Shown here in pieces: positions 1 through 11,784 of a stretch of 64,000 nucleotides of DNA. The DNA is taken from positions 15,390,603-15,454,602 of the forward strand of contig OY783211.1 of NCBI GenBank assembly GCA_963678705.1, read 5' to 3'. The stretch is from Panorpa germanica (lineage: Eukaryota > Arthropoda > Insecta > Mecoptera > Panorpidae). Under the pieces are notes generated by a model. It did not search any database. It was given only the letters and a program-made list of their open reading frames with translations, and was not told the origin of the DNA. Position numbers and translations under genes: made by a program. Position 1 is the first letter of the stretch; each line of letters begins with the position of its first letter.

Positions 1-185
1 TAAAGAGGTGGGGGTGAACCTTTATACCCTAAACATAATTAAAAAATAAATATTATGAAAGGAATACGTGGGCGCGAAGAGACTCGAATTAGTTGAACAT
101 TAAAGTACCATTTCCACCTACTGTTTTAGTTTTAGTTTTTATTTTATTTATACGTGATCATTTCCGGCATCTCTTTTACTTTGAA

Positions 186-515
186 TGTTAATTGTGAATG
201 AAAATGCAACTGTGTTGTTAGTAAGAGAACGCACGTGTATACGAGTGAAAGAACGCACAAGCTCGAATGAAAAAGAACTGATTTGAAATTTGTTTTGAGC
301 GACTGTGTTTCTAGGTCGCAGGACAATTACATGAACATCAACATATTTAAATACATACATACATACAAATACCTCATAATACGACACTATAAAATCCCCT
401 ATTATGCTATTGTTAAAAATTCTATAGAGTCACGAAACACTGCTCGTTTTTCGTTTTAGTTGGAAACTTCGTTTGCAGCTAGTTTGCAATCAGTCGACCC
501 GTGTGCAGACGGCCC
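186..515 (-). mobile_element. PIF/Harbinger-like MITE, copy 1 (partial)
   Basis: This stretch is the reverse complement of the right part of the element at 11785-12260. The shared blocks include AACTGTGTTGTTAGT, TTTGTTTTGAGC followed by GCGACT, and the terminal block TTTGCAATCAGTCGACCC followed by GCAGACGGCCC. The end is followed by TAA (516-518), which fits the TWA target of PIF/Harbinger elements. The other terminus is not recognisable, so this copy is truncated or strongly diverged. No transposase is present. The superfamily call rests on the target site and on the comparison with copy 2. Confidence 0.6.
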
Positions 516-518
516 TAA

Positions 519-1471
519 TGTTTAAATTGCAGAAGTATCGAAAATCTAAACTTTGAAACAGAAAGTTAACAGTACCTACAATCTATCTTAAGTAAAATTA
601 TTCGGCTTGTGAAAAATAAAGGAATAAACTTTTGTTGGTTATGGATGAGTAAATAGGTATCAATCATAATAGAATGCCTTTGCGTAGAGTGTCTTTTACA
701 CTAAATGGCAGGCTGTTGTGTGTGTATTGTCCTAGGTTATTTAGTAATATGATTTTACATGTTTCTAATTTGTTTCACAGCGGATTTAAGAAGGATTACT
801 TTCTGACATAATGTTAAAAACGTATTCGATATAAGCAGAAATTTCTGAGATCGGAACAGACCATATACTCCGGAAATCGAGGGATGAGTATACGATTTTT
901 ATAAATAAATAGGCAGATTAATGCCTTAACGTTCCTAATACTAAATTGGAAACAGCAGATAAATAATTCAGTTGTTTTGAACATCAAATGAAACAATAGA
1001 TAATGTGTTTTTGTTTTCTGAACAACTATTTCAGTTAACGACAGTTTTATGTGTTTATTTATGTTTTTTCTACGAACCTAATCAATGTGTAAATGCTTTC
1101 AATTTCATTGTCTTCAAGGTCAACGTTCTATTAATGATTCTCAGTTATAAATTGCACTTAGCTGTAGTAAGCTATGAAAATAATCAAAATTAATGAACTG
1201 CTTAATACAAATCCGAAAATAGACTGATTCTATTGTCCCTGAAGTAGTTGTGTGGGTGTGGGCGGATGGATGATAGAAAAGAAGAAGGAGGAGAGTAATT
1301 GTGGTAGTTACGACGTCTACATAGTCTCTAGTTACAGCTAACTGCTGCTTTCACAATATTATCTCAATTTTCTTTTTATTGTCAAAGCTTACTTAAAGCT
1401 TTACAGATTTTCTGTTATAGATATTATTATTTAAAGAGAAAGAGATTTCTCAAATTATGAAGAATATATAT
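519..1471. other. Non-coding AT-rich DNA, nothing recognised
   Basis: No exon-like island or repeat with recognisable ends was seen. The short open frames here have low-complexity translations and no splice context. A purine-rich patch lies near 1250-1300. Confidence 0.5.
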
Positions 1472-1560
1472 ACAGGGTGTCCCAAAATTCAACGATAAGT
1501 GGGTACCAGAGGGTGGTCCTGCTCATGACTACACGAGAAAAAAAGGAAAAAAAATTATCC
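1472..1560 (+). mobile_element. Single end of an ACAGGGTGT-type insect repeat
   Basis: A TATATA run is followed by ACAGGGTGTCCCAAAATTCA, a terminus common on inverted-repeat elements in many insects. The matching opposite terminus was not found downstream, so only one end is called and its true extent is unknown. The following 250 bp (oligo-A tracts, no long frame) may belong to it. Confidence 0.35.
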
Positions 1561-2702
1561 CAATTTGTTTTGAAACTACAAAAAAAAAATAAAAATCTGT
1601 CGAAAATTGAAACACCGTAAGATGTTTTTAACTACCATGACCACAATTTTTCAAATATTTCTGATCGGCACTAGAACCATTAAAAATCCCAGAGTGCTAG
1701 TAGTTCTTACACAAAAATCAATTCAAATTAATTTTTTCCCTTAAAATTTTTAAAGATTCTTACTTTTAGTCCACTTTAACTCATCGTGGTGTAAAAAAAA
1801 AGTATGACACTACTATGCCAAGTTTTTTTTTAAATTAGCGCAATCTTCAGGATTCCAAAATGGTATAATACTCCAGAAAAACTAACAATAAAAAAAATTA
1901 GGCATACTATTTCTAAACAAGAACCAAATTTCATAAATTGCACAATTCCACTTTTACATATATGTAGGATATCAGTTTAATTCTTAAATTTGATTAGAAA
2001 ACACGCAGTTCCTAAAAACTTTTAAACGCTACAAAATGCTAGTGAAATAATAAATAAAAGTAACCAGACATATCGATTAAGCTGTCGCGATGAAAAACAT
2101 GTTAAATACATTAAACTCAGATAGAGTGAGCTTTATAGTGAACTTGACAGGACACGGAGCTTAAAGTTGCTTGTTTACAGCAATTTACAGTGTTGATATT
2201 AAAAAAGCTTACAATGCTGACAGTCTACAATTTTATATTAACGCTATAAGATTCATGGTAATGGGTTAGATTGACAGATGGCGTGAGTTATATTCATCAT
2301 CATATTTTAACAATGAAAATTATTTGATAGGTCAGTTTTATAAGCGCTGATCGTAATATTTTTCTGTGTAACGGACGTGAGCTTTAAAGCTTTATCTTTT
2401 ACCTGTCATACAAATATTTATTTGAGTGCATCAACTTGATCAATTATTAATAAATAAATTACCAATATGGATATTAAATCAATTTAAACATGTCCCGATT
2501 TGTCGTAGCAAACCATTAATCATGTTTACCTGATTATTAGATATATTAAAGATAGATATACTACGATATTGCTATTACTACGCATTGAAACAAATTAAAT
2601 TTAATAACAATTTAAAGTTGTAAATTAATAAAATCACAATATATGATTATAAATAGGCTCTTTCAACAAGAACGGTCATTTTAAAACAACACATAAGTTC
2701 TG
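1561..2702. other. Non-coding AT-rich DNA with GAGCTTTA motifs
   Basis: No coding potential was seen. Several copies of GAGCTTTA or AAAGCTTT occur between 2130 and 2395 and again around 5790-5960. They may mark a decayed repeat, but no boundaries can be set. Confidence 0.35.
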
Positions 2703-3140
2703 TAAGGTGAAACGATACTTGGCCATTTTTTCTCGCGAAATATGGATGACAATACTATACTGGTTAAATATTTAAAAAAAAAACATGATTTTTTATGTTT
2801 AAATCGTTTTATGTAAGTAACTATAAACGCGAATCAAAATCTAAAGCTGCAATTAGTTACATGAATAACGTATCTACATTTTAAGCTTTCTTTCACTGAT
2901 TTTTAATGAGTTGTAACCGCAAAAATAAGTTTTAAAAATTAATATTGTTGTATTTTCTAGTTGAATTACAATTTCTATATGGCTGGTAATATTTCTAAGG
3001 GTTTGTCATAAATTTTATAACCTTTATTTAAAGTTACTTATATAGAACGATTTAAATATTTTTTGATAATATTTAACCTGCTCTATAGTATCGCCATCTA
3101 TATTTCGCGAGAAAAAATGGCCAAGTATCGTTTCACCTTA
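2703..3140. mobile_element. MITE with about 45-bp inverted ends and TA target duplication
   Basis: The left end AGGTGAAACGATACTTGGCC continues as a run of T and then CTCGCGAAATATGGATG. It is mirrored at the right by CATCTATATTTCGCGAG and GGCCAAGTATCGTTTCACCT. The inverted repeats are about 45 bp with only one or two differences. The element proper is 2705-3138 (434 bp), with TA on both sides (2703-2704 and 3139-3140), as for Tc1/mariner-type elements. No transposase frame is present, so it is non-autonomous. Related single termini lie at 13987-14030 and 32935-32984. Confidence 0.75.
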
Positions 3141-3216
3141 CAAAATCTGAGGTTAGTAATGAAATACAGTAACTGCCGAATGTCACCAATATATTGCGCT
3201 TTTTAATTAATTTAAA

Positions 3217-3816
3217 ATGGGTTTGTGTCCTATGTCTTAATTTCTATAAAAGTGTACTATATATTGATAAAGTGGGTTACTAGAACCTCAAATGTTCCAT
3301 TATTTTCTAATAACTCCTTATATGTTAAGAGATGTTAACAATTAAAAAAGTCATTTTGTCTCTTTAATTATTAAAGGGATTCACCGTCAATCCTTGTGTA
3401 AGGTTACCAACCTTACAGCTCATAAATCTCTGCTATATGTATTTATATATCAAATATTATTTACAGCTATTTCAAGGAACACTCAAATTTCAATATTATG
3501 TCTGGCTTAGCAGGGTTAAATAAAATAAAAACTTATTATTCTTTGACTTGACCTGATTTTTTGACTACCAACAATTACAAAACATTACCACAGCACTGAC
3601 CTACTCAACAAATAACTGACGTTAAAATGTATTTCACGTCATACAAATATGGCCGACCATTTCTAGCGCTAAAACTACAATTCAAACTTTTAATTGCTAT
3701 ATCTCCGTCAATATTTTGATATTTAATAAAATAGACACGCCAATATACATTTATTAACATCAATTTCAATCAACAATTGAAAAATCGACCACTAAAAAAT
3801 GAGGACACAAGCCCAT
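3217..3816 (+). mobile_element. Non-autonomous inverted-repeat element, family F, copy 1
   Basis: The ends are ATGGGTTTGTGTCCT (3217-3231) and AGGACACAAGCCCAT (3802-3816), inverted with one mismatch. The body matches 47060-47733 over almost its whole length, including the shared block CTTATATGTTAAGAGAT and the stretch around CACAGCACTGACCTACTC. No target duplication is evident and there is no coding frame. The superfamily cannot be assigned from the sequence alone. Confidence 0.7.
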
Positions 3817-6376
3817 TACCGCTCTGGTTGAAAGACACTATACAAATGTTACAAGGACATCACTTTCCGAGATTTACCTTAGGAGGACCAAAATTGCAAG
3901 AGAGCAATTTTCAAATTTGAAAATCAAAAGCGTCAAAATTTATTAGAGTTTATTATCAATCTCGTGTGTTTACTTTTTATTTAATTATTTTAAATTTAGA
4001 AAATATTGGCTTTAGAAAATCGCGTTACAAACTGGTGGTCAAGATTACTAAATGAAAAACATCATAAATTGGAAATAAATACAGGAAATGGAAACAGAAA
4101 AGCACTAATTACCAAATGGTGGTTTGTTTATCTATATAGAATCTCGTTAACATATTCCATTATTACCCAGGAACGCCTACTATTGATTAGCCAGTGATTG
4201 TATATTAAAATTTAGTGAGGGTTGTTTATGAATGTTGTAGGAAACCAATCAATAATAAATAAGTTCTGCATCGAGGGGAACCTCCATTTAAGACCCGACA
4301 TCTTGGAGCTCCATATTACAATTATAATAATTTCTTTTTTGGATAAGAATATTGTTAAATCTTTGCCAACTTTGATTCTGGACGACTCATATTACAAAAT
4401 AATACGTCTGTAATATAAAGTTTTAAGTGGAATTTAATTGGACATTGAAATATAGCTATAAGAAATAGTAGTGCAAGATGAATGTAAAACTAATGGCTTA
4501 TACATAAACCTATGTATAATAAAAATATGCTTACAGCTTATCGGAAGCAATTTATGAAAATCACCTTAGCGTTTTGCATAAGAAGGCCCCCTTAAATTCT
4601 AATAGTTAGTCCCAATATTAATGACTATTATAAACGGGAAATTAGTTCATTATATTTAATGTCGTAAATATAAAATATTTCCTCAGGTGGAAAACATGAC
4701 ATTATTTTCTACTTCCCCTTCTACATTTCCGCTTCTTTTTATTATTATTTATGGCATCCATTTTTTGTCCATCTTTTATTATTTTATATATTTTTAAAAG
4801 CATAATAAAAGCATATCCTCGATACACCCCATGGTATTTAAAAGGCCATTTATCATGAAGAAAAAAAAAATGGAGAGGAGAATAACGATATTGTATTAGG
4901 ATATTTTGATATCCGCATTCGCGATGTGAAATTCAGAATTTAAGCGCAAGAACCAGTTGTTAAAAGAAGCAGAGGAGAGCCAGGGAAGTAGAGGCAAAGT
5001 GTTACTTTGATAATTGTTATTTGTAAAATTACATTTGTAATTATAGGAAATTCTCCACATGTCCTATTAGTTATTAGAAGACAAGTCTAGGTCCCCTAAA
5101 AACATGTTTTCGTATTGTAGTAAATTCAAATAGCCTGATTACAATTTGACTAAGATTTTTCTAAGTACGTTCTAAGCCACAGCTAGAAAATATATTTGGG
5201 TACGTTCAGGAAAAGAAATTTTGTATTTTAAAGCTTAATTTTATGGGGTAGGGTAATGCATTTTGCTTCTGAAACTTTCGCCTTCACTTTTGATCCAAAA
5301 TGACAGAAACGGATACTCACTTTTTTTTTGTTTGCAATTCAACTGAAAATAAACAACTGAATCAGTTTTTCGTCATAGTTTTAGTCACAATTTGAGAACC
5401 AATAGCCAAACGACATTTGAACACATAGAAAAAATAGACTCTTTTTTTCAGAAATTTCCAATTTTCTGATCAAATTTTCTTATTTTATTTTCCCTAAAAA
5501 CCTTTTTCAGACTATTACTACATTTAAAAAAAATTACCCAAATCGGACCATTTAATTTCTATTTATATAGATTTTCACTATTGTTAAAAGCTTATTCCAT
5601 TTAAAATAAAATTAAAAATCCAATTTAAATAATTCGAAACATTTAAAATCACGGAACTATAAAATATCAATTTATGATACATTTTTATACATTACTAGAC
5701 AATGAAAGCTTGATCCGGTATTAATGTTTAGTAATATTTGAATATTTGTTCAAGAGCTTTAGGCTTTTACACGATACAGTTACAGTATATCTATAGAGCT
5801 TTTAATAATCAGAGCTTAAAGCTCTGTGTACGATAAAAACACTGATAAATAAAAAAGATAAACAAAAAAAAGTATTATCTTATCAATAAACTAAAAATAA
5901 ATTTCGTTAAGCTTAATAAACACATTAAGCTCTGAAATTTCAATAATTATTTTCAAAAGCTCGCTTTATCGAATGGGATTTTATTGTTCAGTCAGAGATA
6001 AAAATAATTAACAAAGAAATTTAAATACTGAATATTAAATATATGATTATTAAAATATTGTAATAATAGCTGGTATACGACCTGACTTTTCTTTAACTTG
6101 ACCAGTAAGAAAGCGGGCGCACATATGCGAGTATATGGGTGCCAGCAGAATTACCTTTAGAGAGGTGCTATTCTCCTGTATAAATTTTACCATTGTGTAT
6201 TTATTCACATTAGTTTTACTATTGAATTAATTTGAAAATTCTATTTAAAATAATATTTATTTTAGAAATTTTAAAATACCATAAAGTCCTATAAAAATAT
6301 TGTGTGGCCTGGAAAATACAATAAATGTTAAATAAAAAAACAACTCGTACGTGGTATGATTATATTTGCAGCACAC

Positions 6377-6378
<2 letters not shown>
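3817..6378. other. Non-coding AT-rich DNA
   Basis: No exon or complete mobile element was recognised. The short open frames at 4006-4413 have no splice or composition support. A near-perfect 17-nt palindrome, CAGAGCTTAAAGCTCTG, lies at 5810-5826 inside a region with repeated AGCTTTA-type words (5740-5970). Confidence 0.45.

Positions 6379-6455
<77 letters not shown>
6379..6455. repeat. (TA)n microsatellite, about 77 bp
   Basis: An uninterrupted TA dinucleotide run. It creates a spurious Tyr/Ile-alternating reading frame on the minus strand. Confidence 0.98.
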
Positions 6456-6457
<2 letters not shown>

Positions 6458-7526
6458 AATTATATTTATATATATATAATAAATTAAAAATGCATATGTA
6501 GATGGCAGCATTCTCTCTACTAAAACCAGTAAAATGAAAGACATGTAAAAATTGAAAAAAGAAATCGAAGTGTTTGAAAAAATAAATTAAGTTATACAGT
6601 AATAAATGTTCATTCTTTTACGCAATTTTTCCAAAATTACAGGTTTCCAGGAAATTCGGGGACAAATCCGAACACGCCAAAAGTCTAGCAAGTTTCTTCT
6701 GTACGAAATAAGAAGTTTTAAAAGAGTTGAACGGAACCTTTTCAAGCCACCATACAAAATTCAGTACCAAACATATAAACATACACTTGGAACATTATAA
6801 TATTACCAGGGATTTATCTTAACTTTCAACTGATGCAAAAAATTAATATTATTGATGATTTACTCTTATCCAATTGCTTCTCTTCGCGTTTCCAACCTCG
6901 AGACATTTGTAGGTTATGTAGCGGTTTTATTTCTCCACCCTCAGGGTGCGATGAACGTTTCATCTGCCTTCTAGCGGTAACATAAATTAATTAACCTATA
7001 GCGGAAGTCGTTTTTCTACTATTTAATTAACCACCTTAATTAAATCTACGTTGTCAGTATTTTAATTGAATAAAGTGAACACACTACTAAAGATTTTCCT
7101 TAGTCGTATACATCCTAAACGATTTTTTATTTTGAATTCGTGTTTAAATTCGATCCGGTATAGAGGTCTGAATATATTGATCCGATATGTTGTTAAATAC
7201 GAGTAAATATAAATTATTTAAAACGAGTATATCTAAAACGAATTTCTATATTATGGAATATTAAAACTTCTATATAAGGGGCGTTTTCACACTATATGAT
7301 TTACTAAAACGCATTTCTAAAATAACAAATCAATAAAACGGTCAGCAGTATGATTCTCTGTGCACATGTCTGGCAACCACGGAAAAATGACGCTAAAAAC
7401 TATGTACCAAAAATAACAAAAAAGTGAGCATAAAAACAAACTTTAATTAAATATTCTTGACAACTTTAATATTGCTGTATAATGGAAACACTGACACTGA
7501 CACTTTTACTAAAAGTTGGGTTAGAA
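6456..7526. other. Non-coding AT-rich DNA
   Basis: No supported coding sequence or repeat boundary was found. One 64-codon frame at 6606-6800 lacks homology that I recognise and lacks splice context. Confidence 0.45.
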
Positions 7527-7768
7527 CCCAGTAAACATTTTGGAGTCACTTTGACATCATATTGAAGATTCGTCATGATTTTTATGTCATAAAGGAGTTC
7601 ATTTATAGTTCAGTTTCTCACATTTTTTCATATAAAATGTCTACTTTATCGGCTACAGATGGCGAAATTACTCCACCTGTCGGAATACAAATGAAGTTAA
7701 AGTTGATTGAAGTGAAATAGTGAGAGAAACGTCACTAAATAGGGCACTTCACCAAATTGTTTACTGTG
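7527..7768 (+). mobile_element. MITE family A, copy 1
   Basis: It begins CCCAGTAAACATTTTGGAGT and ends with AAATTGTTTACTGTG, a short inverted repeat of CAGTAAACA(A/T)TTTGG. The body matches 19215-19445 throughout, for example GAGTTCATTT, AGTTCAGTTTCTCACA and the ACTCCACCTG block. No coding frame is present. The left 60 bp is also the inverted right end of family B (8720-9127 and 52089-52520), so the two families share one terminus. Confidence 0.7.
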
Positions 7769-8719
7769 AAATCGCAAGCATGTTCATGTACAAAACGAAA
7801 CCGGAACTGACACGATCTTGGCGAACTAAAAACATGTCTCTATAGTTAAGGAATTCTACTTCTGGAAAGAATTTAATATCCCACAAAAATGCCATTACTT
7901 ATAAAAATAATATACATTTAAATAAAAATATATGTAAAGTCAATTTTCCCCTTTAAACAAGCCAAAATAAACTAGATACTATATATAATCACTAGTAGCT
8001 AGTTACATTACAACACTACTTCCGATTTACTCTGAAAATAAGTTTAAATAAATATATCTAGAAGCTTTTCTAACAAAGGCGCTCTTCGTCACCGTCTAGA
8101 CGCTCCCAAAACCGACCACTGCAAGACATCACTTTCTGATGCTAAAGACATCTCTTTATACACATTATGAATACCATAAATAAAATTCTTTTATTCATAA
8201 GAACTTTCGCATCAAAAATATAAATTTACTTTCAAGTTTAAAAAATGTTATTCAGTCAAAAAGATAAGGTTACAAAAATAAATAAAACAAACTATAGATA
8301 AGGTAACCTAAAAAAATAAATAAATATATATTACAAATGTTATAAAAATCAATATTGACAACATGTCAACCGCCATCTTGAACCTAAACATTAAATAAGT
8401 GGTTGACACCTTGACATTTGACATATGACACACAAAAACTTGACATGTGTCTTTTACTACTCTTGACATTTCGTAAATAGGATTTATGATATATAGAATA
8501 TGCTGCGAGAGTATCTGGAAAAGAGAAAAGAAAAATTATACTTGAAAATGTTAATAACTCAATACCGCATCTGTCAAAAGACCCACAAACTGAAACGAAA
8601 GGGATCGCTTATTGCTTGTTTGGTGAAAATATAGATTTTATTTTCAGATTCAGAGCTGGAGTATCTAGTATACCATTTGCTTTTCTACTTCCGGTGATAT
8701 AACTTTTTACAGTGGCGTA
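7769..8719. other. Non-coding AT-rich DNA
   Basis: Nothing recognisable. CAGTGGCGTAGGAAGG near 8711 resembles a common hAT-type terminus, but no partner end was found. Confidence 0.4.
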
Positions 8720-9127
8720 GGAAGGCTAAACATATTAGTGAAATGACTTAGCTAGGTGAAGTTGCAGTAAAAAATCAACTCTTTTTCACGCAGACTTCAG
8801 AGAGATTGTCATCTATGAAAAAAAATTGTCAAAATCTTTTCATAAGAATATTCTTCTTCTTTCCAGCATTATACATTTAAATGGAGATGTATTTTAGTAG
8901 AGATAAAATTCATCAGAGCATCACAGACAAAGAAACAAGATATATCTGTCTCTGTTACACTTTAATGGATTATTTGCAACTCCATTCAATACTGGTACGG
9001 TAGTGAGACCAGGTGAAGTGATTTTGTCATTTGTAGTTCATATCACTGACATTTACTTGAACGAGTGAAATTAAATTGAAATGTTTCATGACAAAAAAAT
9101 CACACGCATCTTCAATATGATAAAGTA
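8720..9127 (+). mobile_element. Family B non-autonomous element, copy 1 (ends decayed)
   Basis: About 400 bp match 52089-52520. The shared blocks include AGCTAGGTGAAG, AAGAAACAAGATATATCTGT (followed by CTCTGT) and AGGTGAAGTGATTTTGTCAT. The right end CGCATCTTCAATATGA is the inverse of the family A left end. The outermost bases are degenerate here. No open frame of note. Confidence 0.6.
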
Positions 9128-9249
9128 TTCAACGTTCAATGCAACGCTATGTTAAAATTTCAAGTTAATCGACCAAGTATTTTGCGGGTACAAACAAACT
9201 CATTTTTAAATATATAAAAATTACTTCCATAAAGGTACTATATAGTAGA

Positions 9250-9311
9250 CTTATACGACACAACTTGTTTTAAGCATAAGTAACCGCCGAACTCTCATAA
9301 CTTGAACTATA
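9250..9311 (-). repeat. Single terminus of family E inverted-repeat element
   Basis: ACACAACTTGTTTTAAGCAT followed by AACCGCCGAACTCTCATAAC and TTGAACTATA matches the right end of the element at 36561-36778. No left arm was found nearby. Confidence 0.5.
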
Positions 9312-9699
9312 TTCACCCAGCGTAAGAATACACCCTTCTCTAGTAGACCTATGTGTATAAAAGATTAGTGCCTATCGATGCTCATTTATAATTTAGATTA
9401 TATTTTTGTTTTTCCTGTATTTTATATGTATATGTATATGTATACGAGAATGTGTGTATGTGTTGTGTTTCCGTGATCATATATTATTCAGTACATTAAC
9501 TGATTACATTTATTTATATACGGATTTGCCCCACATACTGAAATAACGTTATATTCAGCACCATGTTGTATTAAGTGTTTTACATAACCTATGTTAATAA
9601 AGGCTACTATAACGCATCCTTTAAAAAATTACATGTTGTATCAACACAATTAACGTTGACGTTGAGGCAACCCTTATTCGTCGTTATAAGCCACGTGAC
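9312..9699. other. Non-coding AT-rich DNA
   Basis: Contains a short TATGTA-type microsatellite near 9424-9445. Nothing else is recognised. Confidence 0.4.
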
Positions 9700-10440
9700 A
9701 ACTAGAAACTAAGTAATAGGGAGAGAGGAGGAAGATAAATAGAGAAGTAATGAGGGGAAATTGTTAAGTTAGGGAAAATATAATAGAGGGTTTGGCGAGA
9801 GGAGTCAAGGAATGCAAGAGATGAGAGACGGAGGTTCAAGTGAGAAGGAAGGGTAAGGAGGAAACCAGGAGAATAAAGGATGGTGAAAGTAAGGAGAAAG
9901 AAAAGAGAGAAGTAGGATAAACTGTAGGAACATAGATTTTTGTAAATTGCTATGTATACGTAAAGAAATAAATTAAATTAGATTTGTTAACTAAGAAAAA
10001 AAATGAGAAATTAATGCAAATAGATTATAAGACCAAACAGGCATATACAATAAAATAAAATATAATACATTTATGGAAAAGAATTGCCGATTGTATTCAG
10101 GGATATAGGGTACAAGATGTGTTGTTTTCCTGGTGAGGTAATAAGAAGAGATGAACCTACATGCAAGAAAGAAGAGGAAACGAGGAGAATGAAGGATGGC
10201 CGAAGAAAGGAGAAACTTTCTGAAAGCGTGGGACGATTGCAAAAGAAAGTAGACATGTGATGGAAATAAGGAGGAGGTAGAGGACGAAGATAACAAAAGA
10301 CACGAATAGACAGACATTCAAAAGGAAGAAGAGAATTTAAAAAATGTTAAATAATATGTAAATGAAATGTAAAATGAATGTAACGAGGTTGTAAGGCAGA
10401 TACAATAAAAATACAATACATTACAATAGAAAGCAAGACA
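9700..10440 (+). repeat. Two related purine-rich blocks, possible LINE 3' ends
   Basis: Two stretches (about 9715-9930 and 10120-10340) are strongly purine-biased on the + strand and share a motif: GAGGAAACCAGGAGAATAAA at 9858 and GAGGAAACGAGGAGAATGAA at 10174, each followed by GGATGG. Each block passes into an AT-rich tail rich in ATAAA. The pattern recalls the charged, purine-rich ends of LINE second reading frames followed by a 3' untranslated region, but frames are interrupted and no reverse transcriptase motif is visible. They could equally be a simple-sequence duplication. The long minus-strand frames here are antisense artefacts. Confidence 0.35.
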
Positions 10441-11294
10441 TGGTTCGCCTATTCAAATTGCAACGTTTTAAATATTGCTTCGTTGACACTTTGCAAAATT
10501 GCATAATATATAAAAACATCAATACTAAACATTATTTTATATTTTATCGCGTCAGCACATTTTTCTTCTTTTTTTTATAAAAGCTCAAAAGCTTTGCAAC
10601 TAAACCATATAGACTACTCTATATTACAAACGCGTCAACACAAAATTACACGAACTGAAAGTTACAAAGTTTTCCTTTGCGTTCTTTGCGTTCCTTTGCG
10701 TCCACTGAGCTTTAATGTTTAACACGTTTATTCTATACAAGTTAACGACACGAACTTGTACAGTTGTCACAGGAATTTGAAATTACGAAAAGATAAAATG
10801 AATTCATCTTGGATCAATTTAAAGTTCTTATTATGCAATTATACTGTAAACTAGTGCCGTGACATTAATTCTGCTCTCTATATATGTAACAGTATATGCC
10901 ATATCGCAAGTAAATTAATTTCAAAAATATCAATACAAATTTTGAAGATCAAACTGTCAGTATAGGTATTTTAATAAGCCTGTTTGTCATGCTGAAGTTT
11001 AAAAGTAACCTGAGAATTAATATTTGGAAAAAAAATTGCATATCAAACACGTCAGGCCACTTTCCGAATAAGACACGTAGCGCCTGCAAACCAATGAAAT
11101 ACAACTATAGTAACACTGATACGATTAACCGCAAAATGAAAACAATAACATTCAATAAAACCCAATAATACATCAATAAATGCCTAGAACATCAAATACT
11201 GATGATCAATAAATATTATAAACCCTCCATAATAACACAAAACGCAGTGCATAGTATATTTTATAAGGCAGTAATATTTATTTTCTATTTTCAG
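10441..11294. other. Intronic or intergenic AT-rich DNA before an exon
   Basis: A small imperfect tandem repeat of TTTGCGTTC(C) lies at about 10674-10703. The segment ends in a pyrimidine-rich stretch, TTTTCTATTTTCAG (11281-11294), read as the splice acceptor of the next exon. Confidence 0.5.
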
Positions 11295-11479
11295 AAGAGA
11301 TCCAACCAATTCTCGGCTTCCTCGTTCTTCCAGCATTGACTCGATGGTGGAGGCGGTGTGGAGTGATGCCCCTGAGCCCCGCGGGGGTTCATTACATCCT
11401 CCCGGTCGTCAGGAACGTGCTTTGAGTATGGTTTCTCCATCGTCGGGTCGTAGAATAAAAGTACACCGGGGTTTAGCAG
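11295..11479 (+). CDS. Internal coding exon of an unrecognised host gene
   Basis: This GC-rich island of 185 nt stands out from its surroundings. It is preceded by a strong acceptor (pyrimidine tract, then TTTTCAG) and followed by a consensus donor (GCAG followed by GTTAGTAAG). One frame is fully open and gives 61 complete codons. The entry phase takes one base to finish a codon and the exit is phase 1. The peptide begins RDPTNSRLPRSSSIDSMVEA, continues VWSDAPEPRGGS, and ends GRRIKVHRGLA. It is rich in Ser, Pro and Arg, and RSSSID has the look of a basophilic-kinase site. I do not recognise the family. A partner exon may be the basic micro-exon at 33364-33398, and the large exon at 59288 may belong to the same gene. 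Coding status rests on composition, the open frame and both splice sites. Confidence 0.65.
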
Positions 11480-11784
11480 GTTAGTAAGAAAATAAAAACG
11501 AAAATGTTAAAAATTAATGATGCTATTGTTTATGCATCAAGATTTGTTAGAAATTTCGTATGTATGGTGTTACAATTGAATAAGAAATGGAATATGTGAG
11601 GATTAATATGTTTTCCTAGAAATAACACTGTCCCTGGAGAAGAAGCTTGGTTTTTTGGTTTAGTAATTGAAAAATTAGATATTTCGCCACTTTCATTTAT
11701 TGAGCCCTTATTATTTTTTGGATTAAATTATTAAAATGAGAAGAATATAAGAATTGTAACTGGTAAAAATATTTATTAGCCTTA
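11480..11784. other. Intron-like AT-rich DNA
   Basis: Directly follows the donor at 11480. No repeat or coding signal was seen. Confidence 0.45.

Noticed and set aside
350-366. Short ACAT/ATAC repeats near 350
   Set aside because: A few units of a simple repeat within MITE copy 1, not a separate feature.
6257-6544. 95-codon minus-strand frame
   Set aside because: Most of it is the (TA)n microsatellite translated as Tyr/Ile repeats.
9991-10317. 108-codon minus-strand frame
   Set aside because: Ser/Leu/Phe-rich antisense translation of a purine-rich tract, with no motif or splice context.
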